From positions 4,900,109 through 4,964,108 of the forward strand of contig JAJEKV010000004.1 in NCBI GenBank assembly GCA_021234155.1: a stretch of DNA of 64,000 nucleotides. Direction: 5' to 3'. Below, one piece after another: positions 46,860-57,111 of this stretch; the first letter of the stretch is position 1; each line of letters begins with the position of its first letter. This DNA comes from Isoetes taiwanensis (Eukaryota; Streptophyta; Lycopodiopsida; Isoetales; Isoetaceae). The notes under the pieces were generated by a model. The model saw only the letters and a program-made list of their open reading frames with translations. It was not told the origin of the DNA and did not search any database. Both the position numbers and the translations under genes were made by a program.

Positions 46860-49591
46860 TCTCTATCGACTCAGACCACTTACCACTTTACTTGAAGTTG
46901 GCTTGGCAGGTTGTGCGAACCCCCTGTGCCACAGCTCCTCACATGCCTCAGCTGCGATTGGATTATGAACATGCGGGGGCTTATACCCAGATGCTTATAG
47001 ATGACCTGGCAGAAATTTTGCAATATCCTACACTAGAGCAACAGACAGCCCAGCTGACTGATGTGCTTAGGACTGCGGCAGAGAGATGCTTTGGGATAAG
47101 CCGCCCGCGACGGACCTCCAGGAACACAACCTTCCCACGTAATCAATGGTTTGATGCAGAGTGCAAGGAACACAAACGCTGGCTCCGCCAAGTCACAGAC
47201 CCTGCTTTACGCCCACATGCAGTCAGACAGTACCGCGTCTTCCTTAAAGCTAAGAAAGCCAGGTACATTGCAAAGACATCAAAGGGAAATGTTTTATCTC
47301 CGTGAACGCGTCACCCGGGACCTTCGGCGAAGGGTTCTTAGAAAGCCAGGGAACATCACTCCCGAGCAGTGGAGGCAATACTTGCAACAGCTATACGACC
47401 CTCAGGGTGCACATGCAGCATTACCCCTGCAAGAAGGCCCAGTGCTGGAAATCACAGATTCAGACGTGGAACAAGGCTTACAGCGTCTTGCCAATGGGAA
47501 AGCCCCGGACCTGGATGGCATGCAGGCAGAATTGCTTAAGTGGGCAGGGCCGTCCATAATACCAGTGCTGACCGCCTTGTTCAACAAGGCGATGCAGTGG
47601 ACCAATAGCAGAGTTGTTTCCATCTATAAGGCAGGTGACCCGCACTGCCCAGCCAATTACCGAACAATCATGGTCAGTTCGGTGTTTGCAAAATTGCTTG
47701 CTGGGATTCTCGAGCAGCAGTTGACGGGCTGGGCAGAGGCAGCAGAGATACGGGCCCTCATACAGGCAGGATTCAGACCCCGACGCTCAACCATTGACCA
47801 CATCTTCACATTGCGAGCTCTGGTTGAAGACAGCAGGAACCGCCGTCAGGATCTATATTGTTGCTTCGTGGATTTTGCAAAGGCATTTGACACTGTGCCT
47901 CGGGAAAAACTATGGGCAAGATTGCGACAGCTAGGGGTTCCGGTAGATTTGCGAGAATGCATTAATACGTGCTTTATGAAAGATGCTCGGTCGGTTGCGG
48001 CCCGACAAGCCAACCATTTGATAGTAGTATCGGGGTTCGTCAGGGATGCCCTCTCTCCCCAACATTGTTTGGGCTTTACATTGATCAATTGGAGAGCCGG
48101 GCTTTGCGATAATGGGGGCTTACGGGGTTCACCTTCTCTACCGGATCATCAAGCGGTTAATATATGCCGATGATGTGGACCTCCTAGCTTACACACCACC
48201 AGGACATGCAACGACATCTCGATGCCCTGGACACATTTTGTCGTTTAATCGATATGCTGGCGTCAACTTGGCCAAGACTAAGGTGGTTTTCATATCATCT
48301 TCACGACGACGGTAGGATCCCCTCCTTCCGCTATCGAGGGGCGTAATGTGGAAGTAGCATCCACATACAAATATTTGGGAGTGGAGTTTCCGTCTACTAT
48401 GCTTTGGGGACACATCCATACGGCTACGAGTTACGGCGGGCTGGAAAGCACTATATGCAATGCAAAACAATAGTCATAGAGCGGAGTTGTATGATTGGAC
48501 CCATCAGTCACACCTGTTCAAAGGTTTAGTGGAGCCTGTCCTTTTATACGGGGTTGAAGTATGGGGCCCAGTAGTATCCCTCGCTACTTGGAATGACTTG
48601 GAGCAAAAGCGAGAAAGCCTTCTTGGTAACGAGCACTAGGGGTGAAGTCCACGGTCCCATATCAAATTCTACTAGGGAAACAGGATTCTTGCCTCTTCAG
48701 AGGGCGGCCCTTGATCGCCACATTGTCTATTTTCAGAAGGTGGTCAACATGGACGATGCTCGTCTCCCAAAACTAGCTTATATCATGGCAATGGAGCCAC
48801 AACGCCTCAAGGCCCGCTGGAGGGAAAAGAGAGCTCAATGGATGGCTAGATGGAATGTGCAGGAGCAATGTGCATACATGTGCAAGCAGGCAGATCGCCA
48901 TAGCTTGAGGCAATATCTTGACGCTTGCTTCATCAGCAAGCTTTGGGATGCCGCCGCCCTTGAACAGGTCAAGACAAAGACACTACTACCGGCGCCACAT
49001 AAATCCCACATTGGAAGCGAGGCCCACAATGCTACTGCGCACCCACTTGCCCATGAAAAGACCTTGGACTCATTGCCTCCATTCGCATTGGGGGCACATC
49101 ATCTTCGAATTGAGAAGGCGGATGGATTGGTGAGCCACGTCCGGGACGTGCTCTGTCAAATGCCGCCAAATGGGAGTCATTGAGGATGAATCTCATACCC
49201 TTCAAAGTTGCCCAAAGATATGATCAAATCCCGGACGCTATATGCCGAGTTGGTCGGGGCCGGCCAGCCGCTACATGTGACATTGAGCACGGCATCCGCA
49301 CGGATGCTAGGATCATACCAACCGAGGAGGTCATGGACATGCGAGATCAGCTATGTCCTCGGGCACGCACTTGACATGTACATACACATTTATTTCACGA
49401 TGATGTATACTTGTACAGTTTGACAGCATTCTTATTACTGCCACGGTTTTTCCCTCGAAAACCCTTCGGGGCGGGGGTTTTTTAACCCGGACAGTAATAA
49501 GTTTGCTGCGCTCCTTCTGGGTCCCATAGGCCGATTGGTCTCAGTGGACGATAAAAAAACTATTCTATTATATTCTATTCTATTCTATTCT
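46860..49591 (+). mobile_element. LINE, 5'-truncated but with RT domain, (TATTC)n tail
   Basis: Same family as 5561-6733. It starts inside the endonuclease domain (IDSDHLPL at about 46865, the end of the EEP-type endonuclease), then the RT, the C-terminal region, and a 3' UTR with a aaaaccc...gggtttt hairpin (about 49456-49482), a gtcccataggcc box and a TATTC-type tail to 49591. No clear target duplication was found. The structure fits a non-LTR retrotransposon whose RT recognises a 3' hairpin plus microsatellite. Confidence 0.9.
46862..49210 (+). pseudogene. LINE ORF2 (endonuclease end, reverse transcriptase, C-terminus), frameshifted
   Basis: Copies LINE RNA into DNA at a nicked target. 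Frame 1 (to about 47285) holds the endonuclease end and a linker with NQWFDAECKEHKRW. Frame 2 (about 47285-48030) holds NGKAPDLDGMQAELLKW, SIYKAGD...ANYRTI, QAGFRPRRSTIDHI and CCFVDFAKAFDTVP, the RT blocks 0-3. After a shift near 48030 the GVRQGCPLSP block is readable, then after another shift the catalytic YADD at 48163-48174. The post-RT part (48430-48960) includes FQKVVNMDDARLPK. A short deletion seems present at about 47595, before block 1. At least four frameshifts make it inactive. Confidence 0.88.
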
Positions 49592-50538
49592 TTAGAAGCC
49601 ATACTGCTTGTTTAAGGGATTGTCTAGCTAGCTAGCAAAATGCAACTCCACGACAGTACGCAAACAATTCAAGCAAAGATAAAAGATCCAATTTAGTGCT
49701 TAGCAAGAGCATAAATCAACTCACTTTAACTAAAACAAAATGCTAAGTTTTAAGCAACTACGTCAGGACCCTAACATCCTATCCTATTATTACTAAATGA
49801 TTTTTGATTGGTTGATATCTACGTGCAAGGATGGGGTAACACATAAAATGACCAAAACATGATTTATGATCTAGCCCAGCTACTGACAGAATGCTCCCAC
49901 TTGGAGGCTAGCAAGTTTAAAATGCATTGCACTTGACCCAGGTCACGCTTTTTTATAAGACTAGACCAATCGAATACTTACTAAAACATATGCCAATCCC
50001 TATATTGGTGTCGGACTTTCATCAACAACACTATCAGGAACTAGAGTATAAATTAGTAAGACATACTCGTAACCTTCTATAAGAGTACAACGCACACCTT
50101 TCGACACCGCGTCGCCAAAGCCAACAATGGCATCAGGCGAGGGATACTTCTCAAAGAAGGGAAGACCCTAGTTGCCTTAAACTTCGGAAATGCCACCCAT
50201 CCTCGGCATGACGCAAATAACTGCGGCAATACTAGGCAAGGGACACTGCCTATGCTCTTGGCAATACGAAGACCCTATGGCACTACACCTAATTGGCACT
50301 ACAGTTGTCCTTTGATAAGGGAGGGCAACAAAAAATTTCTTTTTTTCTTTGTGTTATTCCTTTTTTTTTTTTTTTTTTTCTAAAATAGGTCAAGCTCAAT
50401 GGGTGAGAGCATGCTAGGGTGTGTCAAAAAAAGTATCTAAAAGATAGTTTTAAAGTACTTTTTCAGTAGGCACCTAATTGATATTAAAAGTACCTAAATC
50501 AAAGCTAATAGTCAATATTTTTGCTTCATGATTGAGTT
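49592..50538. other. Spacer, no gene; poly-T run
   Basis: Nothing recognised except a 19-20 base T homopolymer (about 50361-50379). That run, followed by taaaataggtc, might be the reverse complement of a poly(A) tail from an unidentified retroposon on the minus strand. Confidence 0.45.
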
Positions 50539-51493
50539 GAGATTTCGCATCCAAATTTTTACGTCCATATCCTTGACAGCTTGTGCGTAAAGTGTCCTCC
50601 CCAATGCTCAACACTAAGCAAACCTGCAAATAAGGTCAAGTGTTAATATAGATGACTTCCCAAGTCAAATATTTATATAGATGACCCCCATGGCCAATCA
50701 GTCTCTCAGATCACCACGATCTGACTCCGCAATCCCAAGCATAATGCTTTTGCGGTTCTCTATACTCAGGCTTAAAGGTTGATTTTTACACAGGCTCAAA
50801 TGACCAAGATGAATTTCTAGAGATGGCAAGAGGTTATGGCGGGTAGTTTGGCTATTATGACAAAGCAGAGCTCAATGTTTTGCAGCAGTGATTTACTTGT
50901 CACCATGACAAGCTATTTGTCTCCATGACAACTCGTCTCCATGATAAACTACTTGTCTCCATGACAAGCTTTTCCATGACAACCCAGCAGTCACCCTTAT
51001 TATTCCATAATCCCCAAAAGATCATAGAAGTTTTCCCAATAATCCGAACTCGTTCACAACAAGTCGGTCCATATACTTCGAGCATTCTCCACAAAAGCAC
51101 CGAGTTTTCTCTGCTACTGATGCTCCAAATTTGCTTGCAGCAATAGTCACCATATCCACCTCAGTTCCACTAACTGCTCTAATATTGAACCACATGATTT
51201 CCCTTCATACATAAAAGCTTTTACTTCATTAAGATAATCCAAATCTGTTCTTGTGAACCCCAAAATGATAATCTCCTCTTCATTCCGTTGCCATGCTCTA
51301 GCAAAATAAGAACTAATAGTAGTTCTTGCAGCACATACAAGAACAATGATCTTTACGGCCCTCTGGAAAATTTCTAGCTCCATCGTTTTTGATCTCTTTA
51401 ATTCCTCTCACAGATTAGTGAGTCCAATTTCCACTAGTGATCCCATTGCCCATGGTTCCCAAAAGAATCGCAAACCTCCGCTCTGATACCACT
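50539..51493 (-). mobile_element. Internal region of an inverted copy of the copia-type element
   Basis: Minus-strand copy of the array's internal region, truncated at 50539. The primer-binding site reads as gctctgatacca at 51480-51491. It never contained the MITE. The 62-codon MELEI frame here has TCA where the array copies have TGA, so it stays open for 78 codons (51383-51147). It also carries about 10 extra bases (around 50611-50620) absent from the array copies. Confidence 0.85.
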
Positions 51494-52768
51494 TGATACA
51501 GTTCGTGTATATTTGGGAAGTTGTAGCAACACAGAATCATAGAACCGTAATGAAATAATAGAACACCGGATTAAAGAAACTTTATTCATGCACAAATGAT
51601 ATGGCAGCACCATTAACCACCCAACTGAATCCACTGAGTTATAGCAAAACACAAGTGCTCTATGGCAAATATAAAGCTCTGGCATCTGGCTTATTAGCCT
51701 TCCAGACTAATCTAGCTACTCCAAGTAGCCACACATTATGAAAACAATTGCAGATCTATGATGTCGCTATGGTAGTGATATGTGACCCCTTGTCACCTTT
51801 TTGGCCATTACTCTTTCCTCCGGATGAACTACGGAATGTGCTACCTCAATTCGAAAACTAGACTCTGAGCCAGTTCCAACAAGGCAAAGGTTGCTTCAAT
51901 CGGAGCTCTAGTTGCGGAGATATATTCAACTGAAGTTTTGGTTCTATTTATATATCTCTCTGCGACTTTAGCCTTTTTTAGCATGTAGTTGCCTTTTTCT
52001 CAAAATATCTCCTTGCCTTTAATTAGATTATATGACTTATCATATGGGACATTATCTATGATTTTTTTCTCCACCAATAACCATCCCAATAATAGTGCCT
52101 CGACCCCTTCCATAAATACCAATGGTTCTTCACACCCACATGCTATGTTATCCTATGCCCCTTCTTTCTATACACTTAGGGATACATTAGGGCTAACATT
52201 CACATAATATTTGCCATAATTCTAATAATTCATTCGCCGCGGACCACTCCCCCGTGCTTGCTCCATATCAATCCATCCCTTCTCAAGATAGATCGTCTGC
52301 GATCGTCCGAGTACACTCAATTTCAGTCCATCCCTTCTCAAGAAGGATCACCCCGCGATCATTCAAGATACGCTCCATTTCAATCCGTCCCTTCTCAAGA
52401 TGGATCTTCCATGATCATCACCAGTCTGAAAGTTTTATAATCCCTGCAAAACTCCAGAAGTAGTTAAGTACGATATATCCTTGTACCTCCGCGGTATGTT
52501 ATTATCTTTCGTACCTCCGCGGTACTACTTGATTGTATCACCACCACGATACAGTGTATCTCAAGATACAGATGCAACTTTTTCAAGCCAATTGTGTTGC
52601 AATCACAATTATTAGTCTTCAAAAGTATACATCTTATGCTGTCTTTTTCAAGCCGATTGTGCTGCAGACACATTCAGTAGTCTACCAAGAGGCATTCCCT
52701 ATCTAGTATACCATGTTCAAGCCGGCTACGTTGCAATCGTAGTCACTAATCTACTATGGGTATACACA
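51494..52768 (-). mobile_element. LTR of the inverted copia-type copy
   Basis: 1275-bp LTR in minus orientation, TGTGTATACCC (ending at 52768) to GTATCA (51494). It lies between two internal fragments, so this copy also derives from a tandem (LTR-sharing) arrangement. Confidence 0.87.
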
Positions 52769-53066
52769 ACAAAAGTATCTATTCTTTATTCCAAATAAAG
52801 AATTTCAACTTAGAAACTTTACCCATAAGCCTGTCCCATAGGAAATAATTTGAGATTTCGCATCCAAATTTTTACGTCCATATCCTTGACAGCTTGTGCG
52901 TAAAGTGTCCTCCCCAATGCTCAACACTAAGCAAACCTGCAAATAAGGTCAAGTGTTAATATAGATGACTTCCCAAGTCAAATATTTATATAGATGACCC
53001 CAATGGCCAATCAGTCTCTCAGATCACCACGATCTGACTCCGCAATCCCAAGCATAATGCTTTTGC
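52769..53066 (-). mobile_element. Second internal fragment of the inverted copy (empty MITE site)
   Basis: The 3' end of another internal region. It contains the unoccupied target (single cttatggg, minus strand, near 52824-52831), which proves the MITE boundaries. Homology stops at about 53066. Confidence 0.85.
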
Positions 53067-54114
53067 AATGGCTGCAAGGGTTGACTTTGACTTGCACGAG
53101 GTAGCGTATATTGTGTATTACTTGGCTGATTTTGCTAGTAAGCATTCCTACATGGAGTCATAGGAAGCCTGGAGCAGCAAGGTAGGCATCGAAGAATGTG
53201 CGCCTATTTGAAACGTTGCGTTGAGTCGCCAATGAGAGACAAAACACGAAAATTTGATTTGGGCCAGCTACTTGACACCATGCAAAGCAGTTTTCATTGC
53301 TCTCCAATGCCGTGCACGAGGCCACAATTGGAATCAAATTGGATTCTTCAACTTGGCCACGGTGGGGATGATGTAGTAGATCAAGCTGGTCCTAGTCACG
53401 TTTACTGGGCATGTTCTAACTCCTGCTATTGATGGATAACCTTGAGTAGCACTTTGACTTGAAATTAGAGGACGTGTCCCTCCATAGTTGTGGTAGATTG
53501 TACAACAACAGAGGTAACAAGATTTCTGAGTACTCTATTTTATTGTGGCCATGGATGATACAGCCTAGTGGTTGCTTGCAATTCTGTGGCTTGACGTTCA
53601 TGAGATGATGATGAAACGAGTCACGGGTGCAGTTCTCAAACACTAAGGTCATCGAGTTGTGTATTAGCTAAGTAAAAAGTGAATCAAAACATCTGGACAA
53701 ACAATGCCTTGCCTTTGACATCTGGACCTCTAGTCATGCCTTCTTTCCTTTGAACATCATGGTTGATAAAATCATGGTGACCACTGAAAAGAAGGGATTG
53801 ATGTAGAGGGATAGATGCCATTTGGGTTAGTGGTCCAAGCGTGGAGGAGTTCATCAGAATTCATGTGGTTGATGAGTAAAAGCATCGAGACTTCCAAATC
53901 TTTTTTTTGGGCAATGTAGCTTAGTTACATTCTAAGTTCCATCATTCAAAAAGGCATGAAAGCAAGATTTGGGAATTCTCGATGCTTTCACTTTGATATT
54001 CCTTGATGTAGCTGATGGATCTCGCCATGGTATACGCCACTATGCATGGACAATATAGTTGATTGGGGGCCTTGTGAACCTTTCTTAACTAGAGTACATC
54101 ATAATCATCGACAG
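53067..54114. other. Spacer, no gene recognised
   Basis: An open frame at 53196-53432 (78 codons) has no recognisable motif. The remainder shows nothing definable. Confidence 0.45.
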
Positions 54115-54440
54115 TGGATCGTGTATCTTGTGAACCCTCATCCTCGTCAGAATCATCCCCACTAGTCCATGGCTTCTCAAGGCACTAAGATTGACTAAAG
54201 TACGTCGTAATCAACAGTGGAGCGTGTATCTTGTGAACCCTTGTCTCCATCAGAATTGGCTCGACTGGTCTGTGGCTGTTTGGCCCCTTGGCATGCGTAG
54301 ATTACTTCTCATCAGCAAGATTCTATGGCATGCGAAGGGCAAGCAGCAACGAAAGTCGAGACGGTTCTGACAGGGCGAGGGTTCTCAAGGCACTTAGGTC
54401 GACTGAGTTGATGGTGATGATTGAATGATGTCTTAGAGCA
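54115..54440. repeat. Diverged copy of the 269-bp repeat
   Basis: The ggctgtttggccccttggca and gattacttctcatcagcaag boxes and the gtgtatcttgtgaaccct box match the repeats at 11074-11640. The first 80 bases are a second partial unit. It is the same family, 43 kb away, next to an inverted copia-type copy as in the left locus. Confidence 0.8.
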
Positions 54441-54804
54441 CTTTTCATATCACCCATTATCATGAGCATGAAGCAATATCGCCATATGTGAGTACTCAGT
54501 CAGTGGATATTTTAGGTAGGTTCTAAAAGTGGTACACCCTAGCATGCTTTAACCCCAGTCCACAGAACAAGGTGCTCACCATCGTCACGCCCCTTGGACG
54601 GGGGGGCAACAGGCGAGGGCCTAATTGAGGACCTTGCCTAGACCTAGCTATTAAAAAACAACAAAAAACTAACTATTTTTTGCCTAAAAACTAAGAAGAA
54701 TTAAAAAAAAATATTTTTTGAGGGGCAGGTTGGAAGGTTTGGTGCAGAAGATACCTTCTTTGCGGTGCAAAAACTAAAAAACTGCGTCACAAATATATAA
54801 AATA
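54441..54804. other. Spacer, no gene seen
   Basis: Contains a short G run (acggggggg near 54600) and A-rich DNA. No feature recognised. Confidence 0.45.
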
Positions 54805-55068
54805 TTTTTGCGTACGCAGTTTCTTCAGTTTTGCGTACGGGAAAACTTTTTCGCATACGCAAAACCAAATAAACCACGTACGCGAACCCTCGGGAGATTT
54901 GCGTACGCGATATCTTCGATTTCGTGTACGGGAAAAAGTTTTCGCATACGCAAAACTGAAGATATTGCGTATGCGAAACTAAGATTCAAATTTTGCGCCG
55001 TAAATACGTTATTTTTGCATACGCAAAAATGTTTTCGCGTATGCGATTCTTAAGGTTTCGCATACACG
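54805..55068. repeat. 91-bp palindrome-rich tandem repeat (GCGTACGC family)
   Basis: The unit gcgtacgc...ttttgcgtacgggaaa...tcgcatacgcaaaac at 54810 recurs at 54901, and a decayed third copy follows. Within about 260 bases there are roughly ten words of the type GCGTACGC, GCATACGC, GCGTATGC or CGTACGCG, most embedded in longer imperfect palindromes such as TTGCGTACGC/GCATACGCAA. No ORF of interest. Confidence 0.85.
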
Positions 55069-55177
55069 GATTTTTCTTTTCCGCCGGCGACTTAAAAATA
55101 TGTTAAATACGTTCTTTTTTCAAACTTTTTAAATTTATACATCAAGAATTTGGATTTCGTACGTACATAACCTATCT

Positions 55178-55466
55178 CTAGGAGCATCATCTACGAATGC
55201 TCTGGATCTCTACCCCCCTTCCCAATATACAAGAGGTACATACATACACAGATAAACCATCATCATCCAAATGAACTTGAAAACATAGAATAACTTCTAA
55301 TCTATCTACCTAAACATACAAAGCTAGGCTCATTCGTTAGAGGCTGAGATCTGAGAATCTAGAGGTCTGTTAAGGCTAAGCAAAAATGCAAACTCAGCTC
55401 AATGCTAGTCGGGAAGCTAGCATTGCATATCAAATCGATCACATACCAGATCCTTGGCTTGCTCCC
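55178..55466 (-). mobile_element. Truncated relic of a gypsy-type LTR
   Basis: Diverged from, but co-linear with, 56300-56590 inside the adjacent LTR (shared ctaggagcatca, tctctaccccccttcccaat and gatccttggct boxes). It is cut off exactly where the next LTR begins at 55467, as expected if the younger element inserted into an older relative. Confidence 0.6.
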
Positions 55467-57058
55467 TGTGACGTCCCCTACTCATATACGGTGCACTCAC
55501 CGTATACAAACAGTAGTTCATCTCCCATACCAGCTCCATACTGATACAGGGCCCTCCACATATCACTGCAACCTTGATGAGTTCCAGTGGGAAGAATGAA
55601 GGGGTCATTTACCCTGTCTCCCTCAGGGCCTACCTAGCTGCAGAAGCGTAAATATACATGTCAGTATACAACATCAACATCACCTAGCCATCTCGAAGGA
55701 TGGCTCATCACATATCTGCATAGATAAAGATCAGCACATCACATATGGAAATCCTACCCAAGGCTCAGACTCAGAGGGGATGACTGACGGCTTGGGTCTC
55801 CAGAGGTCATTGCAGACAGAATTCATGACAATGGATTTGGCTGGCATAGGAACATGGCTTAGGGTAGTCCACTTCCATCCGCCCCTCCTGTGCACACTTT
55901 GCAGAGTAGGTTGAAAAGTGTTGAAACATGACTGTAGCCCGTCGGATGCATAGCCAAAGGGGCTATTCCTGGGTTGCATCTCCCCAGTTCCGATGGGGCA
56001 GGTAGGAATCACTCTTTCTAGAGATCTACATGCTGACTCAAGGTGACTAGAGGGCCACTGCCCTTATTCGACTTGAACCCAATGGAGAGTGACGCATCAC
56101 TCCACGGGTGTCGAGCCCATGCCTTGCCCACACGCAGTGGCAAGCCATTAGACCTAGTCCACAGGAATCCCCGGTAGGCCTTACACACCAGAGGGATCAT
56201 TCTCATGAGTCAGGACATGAACCTCCTTATGAGCCAGTCTGGTCCCTTCACCCACAACTAGGTGTGGTTCTTGTACACAGGCCGGATTTATAGTGTGCTA
56301 AAGAGGCTAGCTAGGAGCATCAACTACCAGGCTTTAAGGTCTCTACCCCCCTTCCCAATACAATGGGTTCACAGAGATACATCATCCATACACATCACAG
56401 AAGAACTAAAGAACATCTAATCTATATCACAGAGTTAGGTTCTTTAGTTAGAGCTGATATCTGGGGATCTAAATGGCTGCTATGGGCAATTTAATAGGCT
56501 AACCCTACTGATTCAATGACTGGTAGACGGTTTAGGCTATTAAATTGACAAAATACCTGATCCTTGGCTCACTCCTCCTGTTCTGAACTCGACCATCCTG
56601 CTAAACTGCTAGAAGATGAAGCTAGAAAGGGAAACTAATGAGCTAGATCGCTCAGACAGAGTCTGGGAGGTGGGTTTGGCTCCTGGAGCAAGTAAAACAG
56701 AGCCCTAGAATGCTATGAACGAAAATAGCAAGTTAGGGTTTCCTTTACCTAAATAGACAAGGGGTTAGGGCTAGGGTTTCCAATTATGCCTTTAGGCATG
56801 TGGGATAATTGGGTGTGGCCCACTTGCCTTTATTAACTAGGTGGCATAAAGTGTCCACATGGGTAAATGTGTACACTTGGGTAAATGTGCACATGGGTAA
56901 ATATGCACATTAATAAATGTACACACCTTGCAAGTTGCCCCCTAGGGTGCTACCTGCTTGGCTACACGTCGGCGTACACGTCAGTCGGGATGGCGTGTAT
57001 ACGTGACGAGGCAGTACAGTATACGTCTTAGGACCGTATACTGTGCTGGAACGTCACA
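55467..57058 (-). mobile_element. LTR of a Ty3/gypsy-like element (3' LTR, minus strand)
   Basis: 1592 bp with perfect 8-bp inverted ends TGTGACGT...ACGTCACA. A purine tract (aaggtggggaga on the minus strand, 57061-57071) lies directly upstream in the minus orientation, as expected for the polypurine tract before a 3' LTR. The LTR includes aaaccctaa-type motifs near 56740-56790 and two strong hairpins (55485-55506 and 57012-57048). The 5' LTR would lie beyond the right edge of the window. Confidence 0.7.
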
Positions 57059-57060
57059 TT

Positions 57061-57071
57061 CTCCCCACCTT
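57061..57071 (-). promoter_or_regulatory. Polypurine tract of the gypsy-like element
   Basis: aaggtggggag on the minus strand, two bases from the LTR start. A duplicate tract lies at 57101-57111. In retrotransposition it would prime plus-strand DNA synthesis. Confidence 0.6.
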
Positions 57072-57111
57072 GAAATGATGATGTCCGCAACATCGTGGGT
57101 CTCCCCACCTT

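Noticed and set aside
47846-48470. Minus-strand open frames inside the LINE
   Set aside because: Shadows of the plus-strand reverse transcriptase frame.
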